DNA from: a virus
Length of the DNA: 21,208 nt
Virus record (IMG/VR): IMGVR_UViG_3300042470_000375
Location: 1-21,208 of that record
Strand: one strand, 5' to 3'
The position numbers and the translations under genes were made by a program. Positions 6,698 through 11,816 of the stretch are shown piece after piece. The notes under the pieces were generated by a model. It ran no database searches and had not been told where the DNA came from. It was given only the letters and a program-made list of their open reading frames with translations. How positions within the stretch are numbered: the first letter of the stretch is position 1; each line of letters begins with the position of its first letter.

Positions 6698-7038
6698 CAC
6701 ACCTCACTCATTATAGTCACCACTCGTTTACCCGACAACCTTGCCAATTCAACATTCTGCTTTATCCTGTTACGGAACGCTTCGGCTTGGTGTACGCTTG
6801 TAAAGTCATCATCTAACTTTGACACTTTGCGCTTTAACCTTTCGACAACATCGCTGATAATATCCACGACATCGTGAACAGTTGTGTTGTGAATCATTGC
6901 GATTTCAGTGGTTGTTAATCCGTTGTTGTATTGAAGCCACATATCCCAATGTTTTATCTCAATTGTTGCAGGTCGAATGCTATCCCGGTACGCATCACAC
7001 ACCACTCGGATTGCTTTGCGTGTTTTAGTTTTAGCCAT
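6697..7038 (-). CDS. Sigma/HTH-like DNA-binding protein, hypothetical
   Basis: The 113-residue basic protein contains a plausible helix-turn-helix at about residues 40-61: GLTTTEIAMIHNTTVHDVVDII, with the typical pattern of short helix, turn and recognition helix. A charged helical segment follows (VVERLKRKVSKLDDDF). The end QNVELARLSGKRVVTIMSEV is also helical then beta-like. It resembles the region 4/LuxR type of HTH but no named family is certain. It could regulate phage genes or be a terminase-small-subunit-like DNA-binding protein, though it is far from the head genes. A strong Shine-Dalgarno, AAAGGAGGTG, precedes the ATG, and the gene overlaps the previous one by 8 bases. The methyltransferase follows with overlapping stop and start. 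Confidence 0.7.
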   Translation of the reverse strand: MAKTKTRKAIRVVCDAYRDSIRPATIEIKHWDMWLQYNNGLTTTEIAMIHNTTVHDVVDIISDVVERLKRKVSKLDDDFTSVHQAEAFRNRIKQNVELARLSGKRVVTIMSEV

Positions 7039-7225
7039 TGGCCACCTCCTTTCGCCAATTAATCAAGTGCTGGTGCAACTCATTAAAGTTGTGGCATCTA
7101 CGTGGTTGTGTTAGTTTCGCACCTGCCTTGGGTTTAATAGCTGATGCCGTTGGAATGTAAAAGAAGATAGCTTGCATCCATTCCTTTGCGCTGAATTGAG
7201 CGCGGATTTCTGTTAGTAGGTTCAT
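7031..7225 (-). CDS. Small basic hypothetical protein
   Basis: A 64-residue basic protein of no recognised family. Residues 1-30 are amphipathic (MNLLTEIRAQFSAKEWMQAI then FFYIPTASA), and the C-terminal half is rich in Lys/Arg/His with a helical end (NFNELHQHLINWRKEV). A small nucleic-acid-binding role would fit the charge but is speculative. I chose the ATG at 7225 because it carries the AAAACCTATG leader; an in-frame ATG at 7249 lies inside the preceding gene. The 3' end carries the Shine-Dalgarno of the HTH gene and overlaps it. Confidence 0.68.
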   Translation of the reverse strand: MNLLTEIRAQFSAKEWMQAIFFYIPTASAIKPKAGAKLTQPRRCHNFNELHQHLINWRKEVANG

Positions 7226-7238
7226 AGGTTTTAGTTTG

Positions 7239-7418
7239 TTAAGGTGCATATTTTAATAATAAGTATAATAATAATAATGCAATTGTATATGCTCCGAATA
7301 TCCAACCAAAATAATCTAAAATGCTACCATTAAAAGGGTTGAAATCTTTGTCTTCTTTATAAATTCTATAACATGATATTGTAAACCATATTATAATTAA
7401 TACTGTTGTTGTTATCAT
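7239..7418 (-). CDS. Small two-helix membrane protein
   Basis: This 59-residue product has two hydrophobic segments: MITTTVLIIIWFTISCY (about residues 1-17) and YFGWIFGAYTIALLLLYLLL (36-55). They are separated by a short polar loop with YKEDKDFNP. The predicted topology is a membrane hairpin. The leader AATAAAACTAAAATG closely resembles that of the neighbouring gene at 7661, which supports it as a real gene. It is far from the lysis region, so it is more likely an accessory host-membrane-interacting protein (superinfection exclusion, for instance) than a holin; this is inference only. Confidence 0.68.
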   Translation of the reverse strand: MITTTVLIIIWFTISCYRIYKEDKDFNPFNGSILDYFGWIFGAYTIALLLLYLLLKYAP

Positions 7419-7445
7419 TTTAGTTTTATTGTTTTTTGTTGTATA

Positions 7446-7661
7446 TTAAATCAGTCCTAATTGTTTGGCTCTTTCATAAACTTTTTCAACTTCATAATCG
7501 CTACCAATAATTTTTGATGCTTTAAATACCTTCTTAAAATTATCATCATCAAGGTCGATTAAAGTGTGAGCTTGTGTTTTAAATTCTGCACCTTTTTGTT
7601 TTAAAGCATCAAACAATGCCGAAAACACTTCGTTTTGTTTATCTGTAAAGTTATTCATCAT
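7446..7661 (-). CDS. Small acidic helical hypothetical protein
   Basis: A 71-residue product, mainly helical, with segments FTDKQNEVFSALFDALKQKG and KKVFKASKIIGSDYEVEKVY around a DLDDD loop (about residues 36-40). No family is recognised and there is no membrane segment. The leader AATAAAACTAAAAATG is shared with the next gene at 7418. A second ATG at 7658 is equally usable. The gene is the first one downstream of the cassette-like element at 7685-8100, so its transcription must cross that element. Confidence 0.65.
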   Translation of the reverse strand: MMNNFTDKQNEVFSALFDALKQKGAEFKTQAHTLIDLDDDNFKKVFKASKIIGSDYEVEKVYERAKQLGLI

Positions 7662-7684
7662 TTTTAGTTTTATTGTTGTATAAG

Positions 7685-7720
7685 CGTTAATAATTAGCGA
7701 GTAGCGGGTAGTTATGTGCC
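7685..7720. repeat. Left end of the cassette-like element, with inverted repeat
   Basis: This end holds CGTTAATAATT (7685-7695), then AGCGAGTAGCGGGTAGTTA (7696-7714). GTTATGTGCC (7711-7720) is the exact reverse complement of GGCACATAAC at 7967-7976 on the far side of the small zinc-finger gene. The 11-mer CGTTAATAATT recurs at 10765-10775, and the second segment recurs with 17 of 19 matches at 10303-10321, so the two loci share end modules. Confidence 0.72.
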
Positions 7721-7723
7721 ATT

Positions 7724-7942
7724 TTAGGACACACCAACATACTGCTTTTTGGTTTTAGGTTTATATTTTGGATGACATTTTTCAACCTGTGAAACTTTAT
7801 GTGTTTTTGCACATTCCTTACATATTGGTTGGTTGGTTCTCCAATGCCAAAATTTAGTTGTTCTGCCACACCCAAAATAGCATTTTTCGTAAACTTTAAG
7901 GTTTTGGTATAGGTCTTTTGCTTCTTTTACTAATGGTATCAT
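7724..7942 (-). CDS. Small zinc-finger-like protein carried on a cassette-like element
   Basis: The 72-residue basic product has four cysteines spaced as a zinc knuckle: Cys21-x3-Cys25 (CYFGC) and Cys41-x2-Cys44 (CKEC), 15 residues apart, with Trp32 and Trp34 between them. The tail is Lys-rich (KCHPKYKPKTKKQY). Nucleic-acid binding is likely, but no named family is recognised. The gene exactly fills the space between two perfect 10-bp inverted repeats (7711-7720 and 7967-7976) and is preceded in its own direction by an attC-like palindrome. No promoter of the type found elsewhere is visible, so it probably relies on read-through. The one-gene-per-unit organisation suggests lateral acquisition. 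Confidence 0.68.
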   Translation of the reverse strand: MIPLVKEAKDLYQNLKVYEKCYFGCGRTTKFWHWRTNQPICKECAKTHKVSQVEKCHPKYKPKTKKQYVGVS

Positions 7943-7966
7943 AGTTCAAAATTTGTGAAGAAAAAC

Positions 7967-7976
7967 GGCACATAAC
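7967..7976. repeat. Right inverted repeat of the zinc-finger cassette
   Basis: GGCACATAAC is the perfect reverse complement of GTTATGTGCC at 7711-7720. The two arms enclose only the 72-residue gene and its short leader. Confidence 0.8.
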
Positions 7977-7977
7977 A

Positions 7978-8089
7978 GCACCTAACCAAAATTGGCGGTG
8001 TAGTACTGAAATGAACTATTGTGCTTCGATTAAACATTTATTTTAGTTTGAAATTTTGTGCTTCGTAATCGCCAACTTCTGTTAGCTGC
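7978..8089. other. attC-like imperfect palindrome (integron-cassette-like recombination site)
   Basis: On the plus strand the order is GCACCTAAC (7978-7986), a 5-base spacer, TTGGCG (7992-7997), a 72-base centre, CGCCAA (8070-8075), a 5-base spacer, and GTTAGCTGC (8081-8089). Outer arms pair at 8 of 9 positions and inner arms pair perfectly. This is the R''-spacer-L''...L'-spacer-R' plan of integron attC sites. ACCTAAC fits the consensus RYYYAAC, while GTTAGCT misses GTTRRRY by one base. The 112-base length is in the attC range. The centre holds a direct repeat TTGTGCTTCG (8019-8028, 8056-8065). No integrase gene is in the window, and the function is inferred from layout. Confidence 0.5.
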
Positions 8090-8099
8090 AAAACGTTAA

Positions 8100-8270
8100 T
8101 CAATCCCCATCCTCATCATTTATCCGCTTAACAACCGCCTTGTATTCGGCAGTTGCTTTGAGTTGTTTAACGTATTGTTTTATCTGCGCTCGGTACATTT
8201 CGGGAATGCGTATGCGCACGGCAGGCGGCTCCAATTTGCGGCCTTGATTTCTGTCGGAGTGTGGTCTCAT
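8100..8270 (-). CDS. Small basic hypothetical protein
   Basis: A 56-residue product with a basic N-terminus and a helical, strongly charged C-terminal half (MYRAQIKQYVKQLKATAEYK, about residues 25-44, then VVKRINDEDGD). No family is recognised. The ATG at 8270 overlaps the stop of the tiny membrane peptide upstream (ATGA), so the two are co-translated. Its stop codon lies 10 bases from the attC-like site, so the cassette-like element appears to have landed immediately after this gene without damaging it. The codon use is slightly more GC-rich than that of the AT-rich neighbours. Confidence 0.68.
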   Translation of the reverse strand: MRPHSDRNQGRKLEPPAVRIRIPEMYRAQIKQYVKQLKATAEYKAVVKRINDEDGD

Positions 8271-8350
8271 TTCTTTGCGTTATTACGTTGTGATGTTGCT
8301 GCCCAAGTGAGCGTTGCTGTTGTGAAGATTAGTAATAGGATTGTTGCCAT
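8267..8350 (-). CDS. 27-residue single-span membrane peptide
   Basis: A short product with a hydrophobic N-terminal two-thirds (MATILLLIFTTATLTWAATS) and a positively charged tail (QRNNAKK). It could be one membrane helix or a cleaved signal peptide. The reading frame stays open for 48 residues further upstream, but the ATG at 8350 has the same leader and first three codons as the gene at 8564, which marks the start. The stop overlaps the next start (ATGA). The size is unusual; function unknown. Confidence 0.55.
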   Translation of the reverse strand: MATILLLIFTTATLTWAATSQRNNAKK

Positions 8351-8585
8351 AGTTATTTGTTTTAAAAGGTTAAAAATTATTAGATTACGATGGCCAAACA
8401 CCATTTGTTTTATGAATAGTTGCGTGATATAAACCATTCTTGTAAACGCTAATACTCTTGTCTTTCCATTTGTCAGCGTATTGTTTAGCTTCATGTAAAT
8501 CAGTAAAGCGTTCGCTATTTCTGCCTGTTGCGTATTTAATTACATCTTTATTTTGTGTTGCCATAGTTATTTGTTTAAAAGTTAA
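8342..8585. repeat. Duplicated gene leader including the first codons
   Basis: The blocks 8342-8373 and 8556-8585 are almost identical. On the minus strand both contain AAACAAATAACTATGGCAACA (differing only by single bases further upstream), covering the leader, the ATG and codons 2-3 of two successive genes. After codon 3 the proteins are unrelated. Confidence 0.75.
8385..8564 (-). CDS. Small hypothetical protein
   Basis: A 59-residue soluble protein of no recognised family. It has a central helix (FTDLHEAKQYADKWKD, about residues 20-35) followed by a beta hairpin-like segment (SISVYKNGLYHATIHK), an alpha-beta layout seen in many short phage proteins. The ATG at 8564 has an A-rich leader that is repeated at the next gene. 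A GC-rich short hairpin (CCCC/GGGG around 8605-8616) lies in the leader region upstream and could affect expression. About 100 bases separate this gene from the one at 8673. Confidence 0.66.
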   Translation of the reverse strand: MATQNKDVIKYATGRNSERFTDLHEAKQYADKWKDKSISVYKNGLYHATIHKTNGVWPS

Positions 8586-8672
8586 TGCAGTGTAGGATGC
8601 TGCGCCCCGTGGGGGTTGGTTTTATCGTTTTTATTTTGTATTTACTGTTGCTTTCATATTTTTTATTTTATT

Positions 8673-9011
8673 TTAGTTTGTTGACTTTATTGCTCCGGTT
8701 GATATTAATTTTTTGAAAGCAAACATTGTCATTTTGTTTCCGCAAACGCCCCCGCAATTTTTTTCAAGTCCTGAAGCATGGTCGCTGATACGTATGGTGA
8801 TGTCTGTTTTCCCATCATAAATAAACATATCTGCCCAACATTTACCTTCATTTAACACTTCAACATTTAATCTAACATAGTGAGAAAGACCATTAGTTAA
8901 GCAGGTTTCAACTTTTACATTTGTATATCCCATTTCGTTCATCATAGTAACGATAGGCGTTGTGTGGTCGAAATCTGTGTTAAATTCTGTTTTTTCAAAT
9001 GTGCTTTTCAT
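8673..9011 (-). CDS. Hypothetical protein, first gene of the accessory/early region
   Basis: A 112-residue mixed alpha/beta protein. There is a helical segment (TTPIVTMMNEMGYTNVKVET, about residues 18-37) followed by strands (LSHYVRLNVEVLNEG and DITIRISDHASGLEK). A late CGGVCGN motif (two cysteines, about residues 86-90) may bind metal. It resembles small phage proteins with the IRISDH-type motif but has no functional assignment. It is the first gene after the intrinsic terminator and has the best promoter of the region in front of it, so it is probably the first product of its own transcript. The start at 9011 has the CCTATG leader. Confidence 0.72.
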   Translation of the reverse strand: MKSTFEKTEFNTDFDHTTPIVTMMNEMGYTNVKVETCLTNGLSHYVRLNVEVLNEGKCWADMFIYDGKTDITIRISDHASGLEKNCGGVCGNKMTMFAFKKLISTGAIKSTN

Positions 9012-9037
9012 AGGTTTGTTGTTTTAATTTGTTGGCA

Positions 9038-9068
9038 CAAATATCAACCTATTTTTCATACCTGCAAA
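9038..9068 (-). promoter_or_regulatory. Bacteroidota-type promoter for the accessory region
   Basis: On the minus strand TTTG (9065-9068) is followed after 19 bases by GATATTTG (9038-9045), one mismatch from TAnnTTTG. The 19-base spacing is as expected. It lies just downstream of the terminator at 9095-9122 and of a tandem operator-like repeat (9075-9094), so a new transcript probably begins near 9033. Confidence 0.62.
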
Positions 9069-9074
9069 TTTTAT

Positions 9075-9094
9075 TTTGTTAAAATTTGTTAAAA
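9075..9094. repeat. Tandem 10-bp operator-like repeat, copy 2
   Basis: Minus-strand TTTTAACAAATTTTAACAAA, two identical 10-base units, 19/20 identical to the copy at 6028-6047. It sits immediately upstream of the -33 element at 9065-9068, a position from which a bound protein could activate or repress. Confidence 0.6.
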
Positions 9095-9122
9095 CAAAAA
9101 AAGCAGCCCATTTCTGAACTGC
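9095..9122 (-). terminator. Intrinsic terminator ending the structural-lysis transcript
   Basis: On the minus strand GCAGTTC (9116-9122) pairs with GGGCTGC (9103-9109) across a 6-base loop, with two G-U pairs, and is followed by seven Ts (9096-9102). It lies 48 bases after the stop of the spanin-like gene and separates the late region from the accessory region. Confidence 0.72.
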
Positions 9123-9169
9123 CCCTTAAAACAAATTACGCCCTATGAAAACGTGCTCAAATATAGTAA

Positions 9170-9610
9170 TTAATTCAATATTGACAAAATAAATATCATT
9201 ACCGCCCCCAATACCGCAATGCGCTTGTGCCTGCGCTGTTTTCGTATCTCTTTGCTTTGCGCTACTATGAGCGTTGAGTCGGCAACAATTACGCTATCTT
9301 TGACCGCTATCTCAACCTCTTTTATCTGTATCAATGTATCGCATTCTTGCACCACCAACTGAATGAACGTATCACACTCGGCAGGTGCAATGGTGCGAAT
9401 GTACTTAACTCTTGTAACATACACGGTATCTCGTATTCTACTTTTGGCTTCGGCCATTCTTGCACGTTCCCTCAATACTTCGGTTTGGTTCAATAAACTA
9501 TCAATGTTGTGGTTGACATTAAACGGCTCTACGTGCGTTCTATGGCACGTTCGGTAAGTCATGGCCACCAACACAAGTAACAAGGCGGCAAGTTGCAGAT
9601 ATACTCTCAT
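9170..9610 (-). CDS. Spanin-like (Rz-like) membrane protein
   Basis: A 146-residue protein with an N-terminal hydrophobic segment (about residues 3-18, LQLAALLLVLVAM) and a long charged helical region likely to form a coiled coil (about residues 36-126). The C-terminal hydrophobic segment is at 131-145 (IAVLGAVMIFILSIL). Position at the end of the lysis region, just before the terminator, fits a spanin that disrupts the outer membrane or bridges the envelope. The second membrane segment at the C-terminus is not typical of lambda Rz, and no lipobox cysteine is evident, so the type is uncertain. It overlaps the preceding gene by ATGA. Confidence 0.6.
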   Translation of the reverse strand: MRVYLQLAALLLVLVAMTYRTCHRTHVEPFNVNHNIDSLLNQTEVLRERARMAEAKSRIRDTVYVTRVKYIRTIAPAECDTFIQLVVQECDTLIQIKEVEIAVKDSVIVADSTLIVAQSKEIRKQRRHKRIAVLGAVMIFILSILN

Positions 9611-10029
9611 ACTAATATAATGTTTTCAACTTTTACTTTGAATGGTATGCGCTTACCAGTGTAATCTTCCTCTGCATACGGCTTCAAAGTGTAGCCGATT
9701 GGCAATGTTCTACGGCTCGGAAAGCTAAACCCTTGTGTCATATCATTGACAATGCAATAGTATTCATAACGGCTCATCTTCAATGTTACATGGCACAACT
9801 CCCCCACTTGCACCTCACCAATGTACTTGCTTATCTGTTTGCCGTTTAAGTAGGTATAAAGAAACAATCTGCAGGTGCTTGTATCTTCGCTTCTATTGAT
9901 GCCTATGCGCACGCTGTCAACATGATGATGCCCACGTGAAAATCCTGCAATCTTTTGAACGCCCTCGCTCGGTTGCATATCCGGCACGGTAAACTTAAAG
10001 GTCATTATTCTTGGGTTGAGTATTAGCAT
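9607..10029 (-). CDS. Hypothetical beta-rich protein in the lysis region
   Basis: A 140-residue protein with a predicted all-beta layout and many aromatic residues (for example VDSVRIGINRSEDTSTCRLF then LYTYLNGKQISKYIG, about residues 38-71; KMSRYEYYCIVND, 84-96; YTLKPYAEED, 113-122). This resembles jelly-roll or lectin-type folds, which in phages often belong to cell-wall- or sugar-binding proteins, but no family is certain. Two starts are possible: ATG at 10029 (overlapping the holin-like gene's stop) and ATG at 10005. It follows the holin-like gene and precedes the spanin-like gene, so an envelope-related role would fit. Confidence 0.68.
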   Translation of the reverse strand: MLILNPRIMTFKFTVPDMQPSEGVQKIAGFSRGHHHVDSVRIGINRSEDTSTCRLFLYTYLNGKQISKYIGEVQVGELCHVTLKMSRYEYYCIVNDMTQGFSFPSRRTLPIGYTLKPYAEEDYTGKRIPFKVKVENIILV

Positions 10030-10283
10030 CCTGCCCCCTCTTCTCTACGGTCTACTCTCGGCTCGGTTGGGGTGTTGCTCCGTAAGTTAATAATCTGCTC
10101 AACCGTTACAATGCCCATACATACGGCAGCGAATATCAACCAAGCATAAAGCGCATCGATTTGAGCGGCTTCGGGTATCAACCTTGCAGTAATGTATATC
10201 GAAGTTGCAACAGCTACGAATGCGCTCAACTTACGTGCTGAATAGTTGCCTTTTATATTCTTAAAGCTATCAAGTATTTTCAT
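10023..10283 (-). CDS. Holin-like two-span membrane protein
   Basis: An 86-residue product with a basic amphipathic N-terminus (MKILDSFKNIKGNYSARKLS) and two hydrophobic segments (about residues 18-35 and 45-64, separated by an EAAQID turn). The tail is charged and ends RREEGAGC. The FKNIKGNYSARK...TVEQIINL pattern is like small holin-type proteins common beside endolysins of Bacteroidota phages. It would form pores in the inner membrane that release the endolysin. A second holin candidate lies at 12204-12482. One may be a holin and the other an antiholin. Confidence 0.66.
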   Translation of the reverse strand: MKILDSFKNIKGNYSARKLSAFVAVATSIYITARLIPEAAQIDALYAWLIFAAVCMGIVTVEQIINLRSNTPTEPRVDRREEGAGC

Positions 10284-10302
10284 GTTTGTTTATTGTTGTT
10301 GT

Positions 10303-10325
10303 AGCGAGTAGTAGGTAGTTAGCGG
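10303..10325. repeat. Left end of a second cassette-like unit
   Basis: AGCGAGTAGTAGGTAGTTA (10303-10321) matches 17 of 19 bases at 7696-7714. It continues into GTTAGCG (10318-10324), which is inverted relative to CGCTAAC at 10783-10789. As at the first cassette, the repeat abuts the stop codon of the enclosed gene (TGA at 10326-10328). Confidence 0.65.
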
Positions 10326-10748
10326 TCATTGCTGACAACGCTCTAAAACATATTTTTCTGCGATTTCTTGAAACGCCCTTGTATCGTGATAATACTTTTG
10401 AAAAACAGGGTTTTTAATCCAAGTCATAAAAGCCATATCAGTAATTTCATTTTCTTTTTCTTTTGGGCATTCTATCCAGTATTGCAAAAGTTCACCTGAC
10501 TTTATTTCAATCACATTCTTTACTTTACAATCTTGCATCCGTTCAACTAATGCCCTAAATTCAAAAGCAAGGGCATATTTCACTGTTAGACATAATGGTT
10601 CTCGATATTGCAACGAACCGCTAACAAGCGGTTGTGGTAATGCTTGGTTTCTCATTCTATTTATGCAATCGCAAAGCCCTGCATTTAATTTGTCTTCACT
10701 GCAAGCTATAAAGCAGTGCTTTTCTTGTTGTTGTGGTATAAATGTCAT
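10326..10748 (-). CDS. Hypothetical protein inside a cassette-like unit
   Basis: A 140-residue soluble protein of unknown family with seven cysteines (two in LCDCINRM, about residues 25-32). It begins with a helical, Gln-rich stretch, has a central segment rich in hydrophobic and aromatic residues (YREPLCLTVKYALAFEFRAL), and ends in a helical tail (AFQEIAEKYVLERCQQ). It lies between the DUF3310 gene and the holin-like gene, interrupting what reads as a lysis operon, and its stop is directly followed by end sequence shared with the element at 7696-7720. That placement suggests a gene gained as a single unit. No function is inferred. Confidence 0.68.
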   Translation of the reverse strand: MTFIPQQQEKHCFIACSEDKLNAGLCDCINRMRNQALPQPLVSGSLQYREPLCLTVKYALAFEFRALVERMQDCKVKNVIEIKSGELLQYWIECPKEKENEITDMAFMTWIKNPVFQKYYHDTRAFQEIAEKYVLERCQQ

Positions 10749-10764
10749 TTCATTTAAAATTTAT

Positions 10765-10804
10765 CGTTAATAATTCGCACTACGCTAACCGCCCCACCGT
10801 TAGC
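10765..10804. repeat. Right end of the second cassette-like unit
   Basis: Contains CGTTAATAATT (10765-10775), identical to 7685-7695, then CGCTAAC (10783-10789). GTTAGC (10799-10804) is complementary to GCTAAC (10784-10789) across a 9-base loop. The last arm overlaps the stop of the DUF3310 gene. It lacks the inner arms needed for a full attC-like site. Confidence 0.55.
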
Positions 10805-11018
10805 CACAAGCACTACTTTCTTTATTAATTTCATATTCCAAGTACCACAATGCTTTCTGCAAGTCCTGTTTACGGTTGCCCTTGTTATCGGCACGTAATA
10901 CGTATTTAATCAAGTTGCCCAATTCAAAGTTTAACTTGTAATGATTGATGATGTTAATGACTTCAAGCGGGTTGTCCTTGCCACCGTAATGCTTTGGATG
11001 ATTAACGGCTTCGCTCAT
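10800..11018 (-). CDS. DUF3310 family protein
   Basis: The 72-residue product shows the DUF3310 pattern: VNHPKHYGGKDNPLEVINII (about residues 5-24), followed by FELGNLIKYVLRADNKG (31-47) and QDLQKALWYLEYEI (51-64). The family is widespread in tailed phages and is sometimes linked to phage nucleotide kinases such as T7 gp1.7, where it is one domain; stand-alone copies like this one have no assigned reaction. Nucleotide metabolism is therefore only possible. The ATG overlaps the preceding stop (ATGA). Confidence 0.85.
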   Translation of the reverse strand: MSEAVNHPKHYGGKDNPLEVINIINHYKLNFELGNLIKYVLRADNKGNRKQDLQKALWYLEYEINKESSACG

Positions 11019-11191
11019 ATCACTTCTTTTAAATTCAACCGTTCAAACTCTTTGATGGTCATGGTAAACTTCGCACCGCTTTCGGCCATAAACTCCATGT
11101 GTGGCATCATGTGTCCTGCAATGGGTATAGTTATCATGCGTAGGTAAGTAATGACCTTGCCCGAATAGTTGTATCGTTTGCCTTTAATCAT
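11015..11191 (-). CDS. Small hypothetical protein coupled to the endolysin
   Basis: A 58-residue product of no recognised family. It is beta-rich and Met-rich, with a basic start (MIKGKRYNYSGKVITYLRMI), a middle HMMPHMEFMAESG and a helical end (KEFERLNLKEV). A possible small barrel. I begin it at the ATG at 11191, which has a clear Shine-Dalgarno (TTGGAGGG, eight bases upstream) and overlaps the endolysin's stop (ATGA). An in-frame upstream ATG at 11206 would lie inside the endolysin gene before that Shine-Dalgarno. Nothing indicates its role. Confidence 0.68.
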   Translation of the reverse strand: MIKGKRYNYSGKVITYLRMITIPIAGHMMPHMEFMAESGAKFTMTIKEFERLNLKEVI

Positions 11192-11583
11192 AGTTTTGCC
11201 CTCCAATTTTTAAGTTCAAAATGTGGTGCATCTTTGAAACGCACCCAATCGCCACCCCATTCAACATCATTTGATATGCTTTTAATGATGTCTGCAAACG
11301 CTTTGAAATACTTTGGCGACCAATCTAACTTCCTATTGCGAACGAATGCTATATCGAACGCAAATGAGGGGTTATAATTATGCGGACTTTCACCAGGTCT
11401 TGCATTGGTTATTTTCGGCCTTTTATTGAAGTACACTTGTTGCATAGCATTGTTTCTATACGTGCAAGTTCTTATTACGTTAACATCACCGTTTTGTTGG
11501 TTAAACACGGCTTCTGCTTTGAGGTACGCATCCGATAATATAGGGTGCAAGTCTTTTAAATCACGGCTTTCAAATGGTTTCAT
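11188..11583 (-). CDS. Endolysin, M15-type peptidase (D-Ala-D-Ala carboxypeptidase/L-Ala-D-Glu endopeptidase-like)
   Basis: The 131-residue product has the zinc-peptidase M15 layout. SPHNYNPSFAFDIA (about residues 66-79) gives zinc ligands His68 and Asp77, and WGGDWVRFKDAPHFEL (109-124) gives the third ligand His121 with the usual upstream Glu108. It would cut cross-links or stem peptides of peptidoglycan and so lyse the host. There is no signal peptide, so it needs a holin for release. The first zinc motif differs from the usual SxHxxGxAxD by two extra residues. It is in an operon with two-span membrane proteins on both sides, overlapping each neighbour by ATGA. Confidence 0.85.
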   Translation of the reverse strand: MKPFESRDLKDLHPILSDAYLKAEAVFNQQNGDVNVIRTCTYRNNAMQQVYFNKRPKITNARPGESPHNYNPSFAFDIAFVRNRKLDWSPKYFKAFADIIKSISNDVEWGGDWVRFKDAPHFELKNWRAKL

Positions 11584-11798
11584 CCCTTTATACTTTTATA
11601 CCAAGTGAATAATGTAATAGGTAACGTAGCAAGCACGGCACTCAATGACAAACAGCAGAATACTTGTAACAAGTGGCTTTCCATTGTGATAATCTCTAAT
11701 ATAATAATCTTAATGTCATGCAACACGGCTGTGTTAATGACTACTGAAATGACCGCAAACACGGTCGCTTCAAATAATTTTCTTTGATTTCGGCTCAT
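11580..11798 (-). CDS. Two-span membrane protein next to the endolysin (holin/antiholin candidate)
   Basis: A 72-residue product with a basic N-terminus (MSRNQRKLFE), two hydrophobic segments (about residues 10-37 and 42-66) and a basic end (WYKSIKG). The first segment includes a short polar break (HDIK). Its start at 11798 has the AAAACCTATG leader and its stop overlaps the endolysin's start (ATGA), so the two are made together. That coupling makes it a strong holin or antiholin candidate, although no family motif is recognised. Confidence 0.68.
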   Translation of the reverse strand: MSRNQRKLFEATVFAVISVVINTAVLHDIKIIILEIITMESHLLQVFCCLSLSAVLATLPITLFTWYKSIKG

Positions 11799-11816
11799 AG
11801 GTTTTTTGTTTTAGTT

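Noticed and set aside
8631-8657. Eight-residue minus-strand frame (MKATVNTK) with A-rich leader
   Set aside because: It may be a leader peptide, but it is too short to support and shows no coding bias.
9143-9190. Short plus-strand frame beginning ATGAAAACG after a CCCTATG-like leader
   Set aside because: It encodes only 15 residues, overlaps the spanin gene's end, and no plus-strand promoter is evident.
10784-10804. Complete attC-like site at the right end of the second cassette-like unit
   Set aside because: Only a 6-bp outer-type hairpin is present (GCTAAC/GTTAGC); no inner arms or long centre exist, so it is at most a remnant.
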